Assembly (NCBI RefSeq): GCF_016901835.1
Contig: NZ_JACJKX010000013.1
Coordinates: 1 to 64,000, forward strand
Origin: Parasutterella secunda
GTDB lineage: Bacteria; Pseudomonadota; Gammaproteobacteria; Burkholderiales; Burkholderiaceae_F
Direction of reading: 5' to 3'
DNA: 64,000 nucleotides
Below the pieces are notes generated by a model. It ran no database searches. It saw only the letters and a program-made list of their open reading frames with translations, and had not been told where the DNA came from. The translations under genes were made by a program, and so were the position numbers. Shown here one piece after another: positions 24,239 through 33,940 of this stretch; positions within the stretch are counted from its first letter, which is position 1; each line of letters opens with the position of its first letter.

Positions 24239-25492
24239 ATGGATTGGGATCTTCATCTTAGCCATTACAAACAGCGGCCTCTGAAAGACGTCATTAAGGA
24301 GCTCGCGGAATTTGTTTGGGTGCGAATCCAAGAGACTCAACTCAATCAGGTGGCATCGTCTCTGACATTAACGACCGTTTTATCACTTGTGCCTCTGGTG
24401 GCGGTTATTTTGGTCAGTTTTGCGGTGTTTCCCGCCTTTGAAGCACGTCGCGCGGAAATGGAAGCGCTGCTTTTTTCCAGCCTTTTGCCCGAGGTCTACA
24501 GCCAGCAGATTATCAGGTATGTTCGGGCTTTTGCCGAGCACGCTCAAGGGTTGACTATTTTCGGTTTGGCCGGTTTAACCATTACGGCTCTCATGTTGAT
24601 TAACACGGTTGACGGGGCGCTTAACCGCATTTTCCATGTGCGGCAAATGCGACCGATCACGCAGCGGGTGTTGATCTATTGGGCGCTTTTAACCTTAGGC
24701 CCTATAGCAATCGGTTTCAGCCTTGTCCTGACTAATGTGCTGACTCAGATTGAAGTCGGCGTTCAGGGGTTGCTGCCGAGTTGGTCTCTTGTGGCGCTTC
24801 AGCTTTTGGTGCAGTCCCTTATGTATGCCGCACTTTACGTTTATGTGCCCAACTGTAAAGTGAAGTGGCTCGATGCTTTTATCGGCGGCTTTTTGGTGAC
24901 AATTGTCGGTGTGGCGATTAAGTGGGGCTTCAGTTATTACTTGAGTACGGGTCCCCTGACCACGATTTACGGCTCATTTGTGTTGATTCCCGTGGTGCTT
25001 TTGTGGATATATATTTCCTGGCTTTTGGCACTGTCGGGCGCAGCGATTGCGGCAACAGTGCCGATGCTTACCACCGGTCGGTACAGCGACATGAATAAAA
25101 CGGGCAACGATTTCATCACCGGGGTGGCTCTTTTGCATGAACTCATGATTGCTCAGGAAAAAGGAGAACCTTCGGTTTCCATTCATGTGCTGTGTAAGGC
25201 CGTGGACTCGTACCCGGAGGCTGCCGGTGCCATCCTGGAGCGATTGGCTGAGGTGGGGTATGTGGGTAAACTCAAGGATGACCGCAAGTACGATGAGCAC
25301 TGGAGTTTATTGGTTTCTCCCCAAACGACTACACTGAGCGCGGCTTTTGATGCACTGGTTGTGGATCCGAGTAACAGCCTCATCTGTCGGGAAAATTCAC
25401 CGCTTTATGATTGGTACTGTCTGGTAACGGACGCAGAATGGAAAAAGCGGCCGATGGTGGAAACGTTGCGTTTCATCCATCCGATTAACTGA
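24239..25492 (+). CDS. YihY/BrkB-family inner membrane protein with cytoplasmic C-terminal domain
   Basis: 417 residues. Six hydrophobic segments fill about residues 30-285, with the family pattern QVASSLTLTTVLSLVPLVAV near the first. The remaining 130 residues are soluble and resemble a winged-helix-like cytoplasmic extension (about 290-365) seen in betaproteobacterial members. Once annotated as ribonuclease BN by mistake in E. coli; the actual role is unknown. Confidence 0.85.
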   Translation: MDWDLHLSHYKQRPLKDVIKELAEFVWVRIQETQLNQVASSLTLTTVLSLVPLVAVILVSFAVFPAFEARRAEMEALLFSSLLPEVYSQQIIRYVRAFAEHAQGLTIFGLAGLTITALMLINTVDGALNRIFHVRQMRPITQRVLIYWALLTLGPIAIGFSLVLTNVLTQIEVGVQGLLPSWSLVALQLLVQSLMYAALYVYVPNCKVKWLDAFIGGFLVTIVGVAIKWGFSYYLSTGPLTTIYGSFVLIPVVLLWIYISWLLALSGAAIAATVPMLTTGRYSDMNKTGNDFITGVALLHELMIAQEKGEPSVSIHVLCKAVDSYPEAAGAILERLAEVGYVGKLKDDRKYDEHWSLLVSPQTTTLSAAFDALVVDPSNSLICRENSPLYDWYCLVTDAEWKKRPMVETLRFIHPIN

Positions 25493-25510
25493 GAAAAATT
25501 GAAAAAACAA

Positions 25511-25545
25511 AAAAGGCGTTGGGACTGAGTCGTCAACGCCTTTTT
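25511..25545. terminator. Bidirectional terminator between yihY-like gene and adk
   Basis: 11-bp stem (25511-25521 with 25534-25544), flanked by A-run and T-run, so it works in both directions for the two converging genes. Confidence 0.9.
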
Positions 25546-25562
25546 CTGTAATAGAGTCCCGA

Positions 25563-26279
<717 letters not shown>

Positions 26280-26323
26280 TTAGACATCTTGCCGGGCGTT
26301 CGCTCTGCCCGAAAAGATATATT

Positions 26324-27094
26324 TCAGATTTTGCCTTGAGCGTATACCTCACGTACCCGATCGAGATCTTCCTGGGTGTCTACACCTGCAGGGAGCGCTC
26401 CGGGTAAGACCGCAACAGCGATTTTTACTCCGTAATACAAGGCACGAAGCTGCTCGAGGCTTTCCCATTTTTCGATCGGTGCCTGTTGCCAGTGCGGGTA
26501 ACGCTTTAAAAATTTCACACGATAGGCATAAAGACCGATATGACGAAGGGGATTGAGACCATCAGGCAGTTTGGTCTTGTCCTCGCGGAAGGCGTCGCGC
26601 GGCCAGGGAATCGGGGCGCGGCTGAAAGTGATGGCATTACCTTGTGCATCACGGACGACCTTGACCACATTGGGGTTCATGAATTCTTCAATATCCTCAA
26701 TGGGGTGGCCTGCAGTAGCCATTTCACATTCGGGGTGGGCCGCCAAAAGCTCAGCCACTTCACGCACGACAGCGGTAGGAATCAAAGGTTCATCGCCTTG
26801 AACATTGACAACAATGGCTTCATCGTCAAGTCCTAGCTTGGTGACTGTCTCGGCTAAGCGATCCGTACCGGTGGGGTGGTTTTCGGAAGTGAGAACGACT
26901 TTGACGCCGTAGGTTTCGCAAGCTTTGACAATATCGGGGTGATCGGTAGCTACGATAACGTCAGTAGCGCCAGACGCCAGAGCCCGTTCAGCGACACGCA
27001 CGACCATAGGACGACCCGCGATGTCTTTGAGCGGTTTCTCAGGCAAGCGGGTTGACTTCATACGTGAAGGAATAATGGCATAAAAAGCAGTCAT
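26324..27094 (-). CDS. kdsB: 3-deoxy-manno-octulosonate cytidylyltransferase
   Basis: 256 residues. AIIPSRMKSTRLPEKPL is the nucleotide-binding N-terminus; NVQGDEPLI and the LRHIGLYAYR segment are typical. It activates KDO as CMP-KDO for the lipopolysaccharide inner core. The start is 27094 (MTAFYAII); the ORF is open further upstream over the trm112 gene. Its start overlaps the end of the Trm112 gene, indicating coupling. Confidence 0.97.
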   Translation of the reverse strand: MTAFYAIIPSRMKSTRLPEKPLKDIAGRPMVVRVAERALASGATDVIVATDHPDIVKACETYGVKVVLTSENHPTGTDRLAETVTKLGLDDEAIVVNVQGDEPLIPTAVVREVAELLAAHPECEMATAGHPIEDIEEFMNPNVVKVVRDAQGNAITFSRAPIPWPRDAFREDKTKLPDGLNPLRHIGLYAYRVKFLKRYPHWQQAPIEKWESLEQLRALYYGVKIAVAVLPGALPAGVDTQEDLDRVREVYAQGKI

Positions 27095-27095
27095 A

Positions 27096-27317
27096 TCATG
27101 CCCCTCGTACCATGGATAAACGTTTGGCGTATTCTCGGGCTTGTTCATCCGAGAGCGGCTTAGCCTCTTCGGCAATCATATTGGGAATATTATCTTTGAC
27201 TTCAAAAGCCAGTTTGCAGCGCGGGCAGACCAACACGGAATTGTCCGCATCCCATACGATTGCTCCTTTGCAGAGCGGGCAAACCAATGTGGCGGTTAAT
27301 CGAGGATCAAGAGCCAT
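27096..27317 (-). CDS. Trm112 family protein (YcaR-like)
   Basis: 73 residues with two CxxC pairs, CPLC and CPRC, forming a small zinc-ribbon-like fold. It sits between lpxK and kdsB exactly as ycaR does in E. coli. In eukaryotes Trm112 activates methyltransferases; the bacterial role is unclear. The start at 27317 (MALDPRLTATL) overlaps the last bases of lpxK's reading frame, showing tight coupling. Confidence 0.92.
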   Translation of the reverse strand: MALDPRLTATLVCPLCKGAIVWDADNSVLVCPRCKLAFEVKDNIPNMIAEEAKPLSDEQAREYAKRLSMVRGA

Positions 27318-27318
27318 T

Positions 27319-28329
27319 TTATTTTTGAACCTTTTGCTGAAGTTTGTGTTCAATCAGATCCACAAGATAGGGATCAATATCAACGATGTATTCGACGGTA
27401 TAAATTCTAGGGTCAGCGGCGATATCAGGGCGCTGACGACACTTGACGGCATCCTTACCCGTGATGAGAATGTATTCTTCTTTCACGTTTTTGAACGGAT
27501 TGTCATCAAACGCGTAGTGATCGCCCAGTTCCATCTCCGGCCCTTCAATGTCGTGGGCTCGGAGCATGGCAAAAAAGCGTCCCGGAGCAGCGATACCGGC
27601 TGCTGCCAATACGGGCTTACCCTTTTGGGCAATTTCTTCAAGCGTCAATGATCGGGTACCGTCCAAAGATTTCGCCAGTCCCAGTGTGGCGGTCGCTGCA
27701 AAGCGCGGAGTGCGGCTGTCAAACGTATCTTCCGTTGCATTTAAGACAATCGCATCCACTTCATCGAGCCGTGAAGGCGGCTCGCGCAGGGGGCCGGCAG
27801 GTAAAACCCAGCCGTTACCCAAACCGCGGGCACCGACCACGGCAAGCTCAACGTCACGAGCCAGTGCGTAGTGCTGCAGACCGTCATCCGAAATAATAAT
27901 GTCGCACTCAGGGTGCTTATCCAAAAGTAAGAGCGCGGCAGCAACCCGATCACGTGCAACAGCAACGGGTACTCGTGTTTGGCGAGCGATCAGAAGCGGT
28001 TCATCGCCGACACTTTGAGCCGGGCTGTCGGGTAAAACCATGAGCGGTTTGTCATGTTTGCGTCCGAAGCCTCGAGAAACAACACCGGGATGGTGACCTC
28101 GTTTGATGAGTTCTTTTACGAGTGCAATAGTGACCGGTGTTTTACCCGTGCCGCCGACATAGATATTGCCGACTACAACCACCGGAACCGGCAATTTGTG
28201 CGGTTGAGTTTTTAAACGGCGGTTGCGAGCCACGCATAAGAAAATCAGTGAAAGTGGAGATAAGGCCCAGGCAAGCAGACCGCGTTTGGTCCACTGACGA
28301 TGCAGCCACGACTCAAATGTGGCTCGCAT
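27319..28329 (-). CDS. lpxK: Tetraacyldisaccharide 4'-kinase
   Basis: 336 residues, inner-membrane-associated kinase adding the 4'-phosphate to make lipid IVA in lipid A synthesis. An N-terminal hydrophobic anchor (about 18-35) precedes the P-loop VVGNIYVGGTGKTPVT; ISDDGLQHYALARD is the conserved DDGxQH block. CGGAGAC precedes the start. First gene of the lpxK-trm112-kdsB-adk unit. Confidence 0.97.
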   Translation of the reverse strand: MRATFESWLHRQWTKRGLLAWALSPLSLIFLCVARNRRLKTQPHKLPVPVVVVGNIYVGGTGKTPVTIALVKELIKRGHHPGVVSRGFGRKHDKPLMVLPDSPAQSVGDEPLLIARQTRVPVAVARDRVAAALLLLDKHPECDIIISDDGLQHYALARDVELAVVGARGLGNGWVLPAGPLREPPSRLDEVDAIVLNATEDTFDSRTPRFAATATLGLAKSLDGTRSLTLEEIAQKGKPVLAAAGIAAPGRFFAMLRAHDIEGPEMELGDHYAFDDNPFKNVKEEYILITGKDAVKCRQRPDIAADPRIYTVEYIVDIDPYLVDLIEHKLQQKVQK

Positions 28330-28527
28330 GGTTGTCTCCGATTAAATGAAAAAATGACTCTCGACCCTCAGGGCCGGAACTGTCAGAAAGCATATGTTTT
28401 TACTCTACCTGCTTGAAAAAGCTAATTTTCTAATGTTAGCAAATCTGAAAGCGAACGACACAGACGCACAAACCGATCGGCGTTGAACGTTGTCGTTTTC
28501 AGACCAATCGGTTCAGTTAATCAAAAT
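28330..28527. other. Intergenic region lpxK / thioredoxin-fold gene
   Basis: About 200 bases between two minus-strand genes. It should carry the lpxK promoter. No strong -10 hexamer or terminator was recognised; only a 7-bp inverted repeat with a long loop around 28470-28516. Confidence 0.35.
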
Positions 28528-29115
28528 TTAGAGCTCAAAAACTTTTCGAAGTTCTTCAACGGTCAAGCGTTCATCAAAGGGAATAAATTCTCCTTTGGAA
28601 TTTTTAAACACTCCGTAAGGGACGGCTCGACATCCTGCACGGCGGTGCAGCTTCGTGTTGGTCCAGACTTTATCACGGACATCAACCGGCAAGTCTTCAA
28701 CTTTTCCATATCGGATGCCGCAAAACTCAATGTCGGTGAAATGCGCAAAATGCTCTTCAAGCTTAGCCAGAGGATCTTTGTCGATCAAGATGGTCGTGGC
28801 CTGCGGCTCCGAATGAATATTCATGAAGGCAATCGGGCAGAAAATAAATTCGATTTTGTCTAAAAACGGAACCAGTTTTCTGTGCAGTTGCCAACAGTCG
28901 CGACACTGAGTATCAAAGGCCACATAGGCTTTGGGGCGGCCCGTCGGTCCTTTTGAAGAGATACCGGTTGCCTCTTTTTCAAAAGACTCGAACATTTTCT
29001 TTCCGTCCCAAATAACAGGAACGTTAGCCGGTTCGGCATAAACGGTCGGTACGGCTGCGGAAGCCAAAGCAGCTAAGGCAGCCCCCAGAGCCTGTCGACG
29101 AGAAAAGTTTTGCAT
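28528..29115 (-). CDS. Periplasmic thioredoxin-fold oxidoreductase (DsbC/DsbG-like) with Tat-type signal
   Basis: 195 residues. The N-terminus FSRRQALGAALAALASA looks like a twin-arginine signal ending near VYAEP. The body is a single thioredoxin fold with active-site CRDC in AFDTQCRDCW and a cis-proline in AVPYGVF. Full-length DsbC/DsbG have an extra dimerisation domain that is absent here. It could be a disulfide reductase or isomerase; substrate unknown. TGGAGT precedes the start. The next gene lies 25 bases upstream on the same strand, so the two may share a transcript. Confidence 0.7.
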   Translation of the reverse strand: MQNFSRRQALGAALAALASAAVPTVYAEPANVPVIWDGKKMFESFEKEATGISSKGPTGRPKAYVAFDTQCRDCWQLHRKLVPFLDKIEFIFCPIAFMNIHSEPQATTILIDKDPLAKLEEHFAHFTDIEFCGIRYGKVEDLPVDVRDKVWTNTKLHRRAGCRAVPYGVFKNSKGEFIPFDERLTVEELRKVFEL

Positions 29116-29139
29116 GGTGACTCCAAAGAAGACTTGGGT

Positions 29140-30042
29140 TTATTGTAAGCGTATTTCGACGATTGCTTTTTTTAATTGTGTAACGGGATGCCAATCCTGT
29201 TTGGCTTTGCGCAGACCGGGTATCCCTAAATCTTCTTCTCGATTTAAAAATTCAATACAAAGGGGAAGACTTTGCGCAAAGGCCTGGGATAGAGCCGGGT
29301 AGGCACCGGGGACCTCTCGGGTGGCTTTTTCAATGTGTACGGAAAGGATGTCAGGGGCACTGCGTGCACCGTATGTCAGACCTAAAATGCGACCGTTTTC
29401 GTGCAGAATACCGCCGTAGACCGGAAGCTCTTCCCAGTGTGACAAAACAGATTCAATGGCAGCCCGTTCCTGCAACAGACTGTCATTCATTTCACGCTCT
29501 GCATACCAATTGTCCAAAAAGGCATGACAAGCTTCTCGTTTATCCGGCGTGTAAACATCAAAACGCGCCTGAGGACAAGCTTTAAAGAAACGTTTGATGA
29601 AGTTTCTTTTGCTGTGAAAATGAGAACCCGGCAGTTCAACAAAATCGGAACAGGCGTAGATATAGTCCCAACGGTCAGGATTGTTTTCAACAATTAATTG
29701 AGCACCGGGATAGGCTTGGGTAAGAGTTTGCTCAATAAGGTCAATTCGACCGAAAAATTTCAAAGCGAAATTTTCACTAAGGGCTTTTTGCTGCAAAAGT
29801 TCAAAAAGTTCCTTCGGTGTTTCTTGCTGACCGATCGGCATAAAAAAGACTGGATTGTTGGATTCATCCAGTGTGCGTTCAAGTACCAGAAAAGAATGGT
29901 CGTATTCAAAAAATCGGATATGCGAATTCACCCCCCGGCTCAGTAAAGAGATCAAACTTAAGTCACAGTCGCCGTTGCCGAATTGAGGGAGATATTTTTT
30001 CAAAAGCGGCAGATCGCTAAAAGTTAATTCAGAGAAAGTCAT
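29140..30042 (-). CDS. DUF2156 domain protein (phosphatidylglycerol lysyltransferase C-terminal-like)
   Basis: 300 residues, no membrane segment. The C-terminal stretch NREEDLGIPGLRKAK followed by WHP is the hallmark of DUF2156, a GNAT-like fold shared with the soluble domain of MprF. MprF-type enzymes pass an aminoacyl group from tRNA to a lipid; free-standing DUF2156 proteins have no settled function. Its start has no strong ribosome-binding site. It is divergent from xseA with about 100 bases between. Confidence 0.8.
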   Translation of the reverse strand: MTFSELTFSDLPLLKKYLPQFGNGDCDLSLISLLSRGVNSHIRFFEYDHSFLVLERTLDESNNPVFFMPIGQQETPKELFELLQQKALSENFALKFFGRIDLIEQTLTQAYPGAQLIVENNPDRWDYIYACSDFVELPGSHFHSKRNFIKRFFKACPQARFDVYTPDKREACHAFLDNWYAEREMNDSLLQERAAIESVLSHWEELPVYGGILHENGRILGLTYGARSAPDILSVHIEKATREVPGAYPALSQAFAQSLPLCIEFLNREEDLGIPGLRKAKQDWHPVTQLKKAIVEIRLQ

Positions 30043-30143
30043 AAAACGAAACCATAACCAAACCTCTGAACATTACGACAGCCGTTCTCAATTTGCAATG
30101 AACTTTTCGCTAGAATTTCTGAAAAACTATCAGGTTCATTGAT

Positions 30144-31505
30144 ATGTATAACCAATCGGATTTTCACAACCCTGAAAACGTGGTGTGGACTGTCTCGGAA
30201 CTTAATGATCGGGTATCGCAAACCTTATTTACGCATTTTCCTCCGTTATGGGTGGCAGGAGAAGTCAGAGGTTTTACTCGAGCCGCCTCCGGTCACTGGT
30301 ACTTCACCCTCAAGGATGCGACCGGAGAGCTCGCCTGTGCAATGTTTGCCGGTCATAACCGCAAAGTCGGTTTTCTTCCTAAAACGGGAGACCATCTGGA
30401 GGTACACGGTCAGGTCAGTATTTACCGCGCCAGAGGTTCGTACCAAATGGTTGTGGATTCGGTTCGGCAGGCAGGACTGGGTCAACTGTACGAGCAGTTC
30501 TTAAAACTGAAAGAAAAACTGCAGGCTGAGGGTCTTTTTGACAGCTCCCGTAAAAAACCGCTCAAACGAATCTACACAAAAATCGCAGTTGTCACGAGTC
30601 TGCAGGCTGCCGCTCTCAGAGATGTACTGACGACGTTAGGGCGCCGCGCTCCCTATGCGAAGGTGATGGTATTTGAAACGGCTGTCCAGGGTGAGGAGGC
30701 GCCGGAGGAAATCATTCGGGCCCTGCAAAAGGCTGAGGGTAGTACCGATGTGGAAGTGATTCTGCTTGTCAGAGGAGGGGGATCACTTCAGGACTTATGG
30801 GCTTTTAATGATGAACGGGTGGCACGAGCGGTAGCGGCATTGACTAAACCGGTGATTGTGGGAGTAGGCCACGAGAGTGATGTGACGATTGTCGACTGGG
30901 TGGCGGATTTACGAGCGGCGACACCGACGGCTGCAGCTGAACATGCAACCGAGAGTGTGGATGTTTTGCGCTCAGAAGTGCTGCAGGCACAAGACAATGT
31001 GCGTTTTGTTTTTAACCGCTATTGGTCAGAACTTTCCCAACGGATCGATTCTTTCATGAGAGAAATCCCCGATCCGCGACAAACAGTCAAACAAGCTCAA
31101 GAGCGACTGCAAGATACCGATCAACAACTCCGATCATTGATCAAACTCAGTTGGCAGATGCGCAGCCAAAGGCTTCAGCATTGCTCCGAAGCACTCGTTC
31201 ATCCCGCTATGCGACTTGAAGCAGAAAAAACGACGTTTGTCCGATTAAATCAGGAGCTGTCGCATTCGTTTTCGTCTAAATGGCGTAATTGTCAGCGCGA
31301 TTGTGTTTCACTGACAGAGCTGTTGACAGAGTTAAGTCCTCAAGCCATATTGCGGAAAGGTTACAGTTATGTAACTGATTCAGAGGGGCGTTTTATAAAG
31401 TCAAACAGTGCGGTTAATGTCGGAGAAAATTTAACCGTTCATTGGCAGGATGGACAGTCGCATGTCTCTGTCATAGATAAAACTAATGACGATCCTGCCC
31501 ATTAG
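30144..31505 (+). CDS. xseA: Exodeoxyribonuclease VII large subunit
   Basis: 453 residues. An N-terminal OB-fold (WTVSELNDRVSQTL, about 12-110) is followed by the catalytic region with RGGGSLQDLWAFNDE, VGHESDVTIVDWVADLRAATPTAAAEH split in two motifs, a long helical coiled-coil segment (about 270-370) and the C-terminal LRKGYSYV element. With XseB it degrades single-stranded DNA. xseB is not in the window. sodB follows, as in other Burkholderiales. Confidence 0.97.
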   Translation: MYNQSDFHNPENVVWTVSELNDRVSQTLFTHFPPLWVAGEVRGFTRAASGHWYFTLKDATGELACAMFAGHNRKVGFLPKTGDHLEVHGQVSIYRARGSYQMVVDSVRQAGLGQLYEQFLKLKEKLQAEGLFDSSRKKPLKRIYTKIAVVTSLQAAALRDVLTTLGRRAPYAKVMVFETAVQGEEAPEEIIRALQKAEGSTDVEVILLVRGGGSLQDLWAFNDERVARAVAALTKPVIVGVGHESDVTIVDWVADLRAATPTAAAEHATESVDVLRSEVLQAQDNVRFVFNRYWSELSQRIDSFMREIPDPRQTVKQAQERLQDTDQQLRSLIKLSWQMRSQRLQHCSEALVHPAMRLEAEKTTFVRLNQELSHSFSSKWRNCQRDCVSLTELLTELSPQAILRKGYSYVTDSEGRFIKSNSAVNVGENLTVHWQDGQSHVSVIDKTNDDPAH

Positions 31506-31570
31506 CTATCGAGTCATCTTTTAACAAAATTTTTCTATAGAATCGATCCGAATACATAGGAGAGAAAGAA

Positions 31571-32170
31571 ATGGCATTTCAATTACCCACTTTAGCCTTC
31601 CCGATGAATGCGTTGGCTCCGGCCATGTCTGAAGAGACTTTGCAATACCACTACGGTAAACATCATCAGACGTATCTCACCAATTTGAATACGGCTATTC
31701 AAGGCACGCCCTTTGAACGCATGTCCTTGGAAGAAATCGTATTGGCGAGCGACGGTATCAATCAAGGTGTTTTCAACAACGCTGCTCAGGCCTGGAACCA
31801 TGCCTTTTTCTGGATGTGTCTGTCCCCGAAGGGTGGAAAAAAGCCCCAGGGTGAGCTCTTAGGTAAGATCGAAGAGCGTTGGGGTTCTTTTGAAGAATTC
31901 AGAAAACAATTCACCGCTGCAGCAGCCGGTAATTTCGGCTCCGGTTGGACGTGGTTGGTTCTCACTCCCCAAAAGACGTTGGAAATCGTCAATACCTCTA
32001 ATGCAGGCTCACAATTGGCAAGCGATAACACGCCCTTGATGGTGGTGGATGTGTGGGAACATGCCTACTACATTGATTATCGTAATTCTCGTCCCAACTA
32101 CCTCAATGCGCTTTTCGATCATTTGATCGATTGGGAATTTGTGGCTAAGAACTACTACAACGCCAAATAA
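31571..32170 (+). CDS. sodB: Superoxide dismutase [Fe]
   Basis: 199 residues. Metal ligands are H27 (in HYGKHH), H77 (in AWNHAFF), D160 and H164 (in VDVWEHAYY). The segment AAAGNFGSGWTWL and the length point to the iron form, although Fe/Mn choice cannot be proven by eye. Cytoplasmic detoxification of superoxide. AGGAG lies upstream, and a strong terminator follows. Confidence 0.96.
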   Translation: MAFQLPTLAFPMNALAPAMSEETLQYHYGKHHQTYLTNLNTAIQGTPFERMSLEEIVLASDGINQGVFNNAAQAWNHAFFWMCLSPKGGKKPQGELLGKIEERWGSFEEFRKQFTAAAAGNFGSGWTWLVLTPQKTLEIVNTSNAGSQLASDNTPLMVVDVWEHAYYIDYRNSRPNYLNALFDHLIDWEFVAKNYYNAK

Positions 32171-32175
32171 TTCTG

Positions 32176-32213
32176 AAAAGGCTTCGAAGAATTTTTTTTT
32201 CGAAGCCTTTTTA
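32176..32213. terminator. Bidirectional terminator sodB / DUF192 gene
   Basis: 13-bp stem (32176-32188 with 32199-32211), flanked by an A-run and a T-run, between two converging genes. Confidence 0.9.
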
Positions 32214-32672
32214 ATAACGAAGTTGCGCACCTTCACGGAGTTTTCTTTTTTCATACCAGCCGCCCGGCATCTCCAGGGCCCATTTGATTTCCTGCGGTGA
32301 GCAGTGGGTGTTTCGTGTTTGAGCCTTCATTTGACGAACGGCGATCAGTCGACCGCTTTCATCAAAAAATCCCACATCTAAATCGATTGGCACATCTTTC
32401 ATCCACATGCAGACTTTTTGTTTTTGAATGAAGATAAAAAGCATGCCTTCGTTTTCTCCCAGCGCCTGAACGCCTTGAAGGCCTTTGTGTTGTTCTTCCG
32501 GGGTAATCGCTACCCTAGCCTCGACTCGGTATTGGTCAATAAACAGAGTTTCAGCCAGAACGGGTTGGCAAAAAAGCATCAAACAGACAACAGAAAAACT
32601 GCGCGTGTAACGCAAAGTTACTGACCGCGCAGTTTTGAGCTGAGAATAAACAGAGCTCATGGACACAGACAA
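32211..32672 (-). CDS. DUF192 family exported protein
   Basis: 153 residues. The Sec signal peptide ends near PVLAET. The body carries the DUF192 pattern: ITPEEQHKGLQGV, a block EGMLFIFIQKQKVCMWMKDV and DESGRLIAV. The function of the family is unknown; members are small periplasmic or secreted proteins. It begins only five bases beyond the csp stop, so it may be transcribed with the cold-shock gene. ATG 32660 (MSSVYSQL) is an equally good start. Confidence 0.85.
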   Translation of the reverse strand: MSVSMSSVYSQLKTARSVTLRYTRSFSVVCLMLFCQPVLAETLFIDQYRVEARVAITPEEQHKGLQGVQALGENEGMLFIFIQKQKVCMWMKDVPIDLDVGFFDESGRLIAVRQMKAQTRNTHCSPQEIKWALEMPGGWYEKRKLREGAQLRY

Positions 32673-32676
32673 TCCT

Positions 32677-32907
32677 CTAGCTTGCAGCGTCTTCGGTCTT
32701 CATGGGCGAAGGAATCACGCGTGTGGCGTGCAGTCCGCGTTCGGATTGTTCGAATTCAAATTCAACCCGTTGATTGGTCTGCAAAGTCTTGCGACCGGGC
32801 ATTTCAATGGAACGGAAATGTACAAACACTTCGCGATCTTGACCGTCGGGAATGATGAACCCGTAACCTTTGGCATCCGAGAACCATTTCACAGTACCGG
32901 AATTCAT
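32677..32907 (-). CDS. Cold-shock domain protein
   Basis: 76 residues, single cold-shock domain with RNP1 KGYGFI and RNP2 VFVHF, followed by a short tail (PSPMKTEDAAS). It binds single-stranded nucleic acid as an RNA chaperone. AAGGA precedes the start. It is probably expressed from its own promoter in the AT-rich stretch 32908-33019. Confidence 0.95.
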   Translation of the reverse strand: MNSGTVKWFSDAKGYGFIIPDGQDREVFVHFRSIEMPGRKTLQTNQRVEFEFEQSERGLHATRVIPSPMKTEDAAS

Positions 32908-33019
32908 AAAAAGTCCTTAAAAAGAAAGCATAGGCAATCTAGAGAGAGTTCTAATTTGTCTGCCTTCCATTTCATCATAGGCCTATTTCTATATTTTGAG
33001 TGAAGTTTTTTGAAATATT

Positions 33020-33466
33020 TTAAGATTTACCGGTGGAACCGAAGCCACCCGCTCCGCGATCACTGGCTTGAAAGTCTTCGACAATATTCATTTGCATCTG
33101 AACAACGGGCACAATGACAAGCTGGGCAATTCTTTCCATCGGCTCAATGGTGAAAGAATCCTTGCCTCGGTTCCAAGTGGAAACCATCAGTTCACCCTGA
33201 TAATCCGAGTCAATCAGACCGACCAGGTTACCCAAAACAATACCGTGTTTATGACCTAATCCTGAGCGGGGAAGGATTAAAGCGGCGTAACCGGGATCGG
33301 CCAAATGAATAGCCAATCCGGTTTTAATCAATTTTGTTTCCCCGGGCGCAAGGGTGAGCGGCTCATCGAGCATAGCCCGCAGATCAAGCCCCGCGGAACC
33401 TGCCGTTGCATAGGCGGGCATTTTTTCTTTGACTCGAGGATCCAGAATTTTGACATCGACTTGCAT
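33020..33466 (-). CDS. dut: dUTP diphosphatase
   Basis: 148 residues. The five trimeric dUTPase motifs are visible, including [36 protein letters not shown] and the C-terminal [10 protein letters not shown]. It hydrolyses dUTP to dUMP, preventing uracil incorporation and feeding dTMP synthesis. AGGAGA precedes the start. Last gene of the ribF-ileS-lspA-coaBC block. Confidence 0.98.
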   Translation of the reverse strand: MQVDVKILDPRVKEKMPAYATAGSAGLDLRAMLDEPLTLAPGETKLIKTGLAIHLADPGYAALILPRSGLGHKHGIVLGNLVGLIDSDYQGELMVSTWNRGKDSFTIEPMERIAQLVIVPVVQMQMNIVEDFQASDRGAGGFGSTGKS

Positions 33467-33472
33467 GGGAAA

Positions 33473-33940
33473 CTATCTCCTGCGTTTATGACGAACAATG
33501 TTCGAAAAAATGGTGATAAAAACGATGAATATGGCTGTGAAGATGAGTTCTTCATCGCCGGTCATCCCACCGTAGGCAAATAATGCGAAGGCCGAGAAAA
33601 TCAGCATCATTGAAGAAATATTACCGGCCCGGGTAGCGACATTGGTTCGTTTGGTCGGGTTCGGGTCCGGAGAGTCCACTTTAAAAGCATCTTCAGGCTG
33701 CGCAATGACCGTATCTCGGTGAGTCGGTACCGGATCAAGCTGATTTTTGGGGCCGGGATTGCCGGTCCATACGCCGGAAGCTGCGCCGTTGAGCTCACTG
33801 TTGATCTGTTCGCGCATTAATTCATCATTGACTTGCAACGCTTTTAATTCGCGAACGCTTTTCTCATTGAGCTTTTCAACAAAAGCGGCGAAATCACCGT
33901 TTTTCGGTTCCAGCTCGGAAGGATCAAAGCGCTTTCGCAT
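33473..33940 (-). CDS. Hypothetical protein with C-terminal two-helix membrane hairpin
   Basis: 155 residues of unknown function. The first 105 residues are charged and probably cytoplasmic, with a helical segment at about 15-50. Two hydrophobic segments follow (about 108-122 and 130-148), and the protein ends in a basic tail HKRRR. Its ATG shares one base with the coaBC stop (TGATG) and GGAGG lies in the coaBC end, so it is translationally coupled. It ends seven bases before dut. I do not recognise a family. Confidence 0.7.
   Translation of the reverse strand: MRKRFDPSELEPKNGDFAAFVEKLNEKSVRELKALQVNDELMREQINSELNGAASGVWTGNPGPKNQLDPVPTHRDTVIAQPEDAFKVDSPDPNPTKRTNVATRAGNISSMMLIFSAFALFAYGGMTGDEELIFTAIFIVFITIFSNIVRHKRRR

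Noticed and set aside
23654-24340. A 228-codon minus-strand frame over rlmD and the rlmD-yihY gap
   Set aside because: It crosses the terminator hairpin at 24168 and overlaps two well-supported genes.
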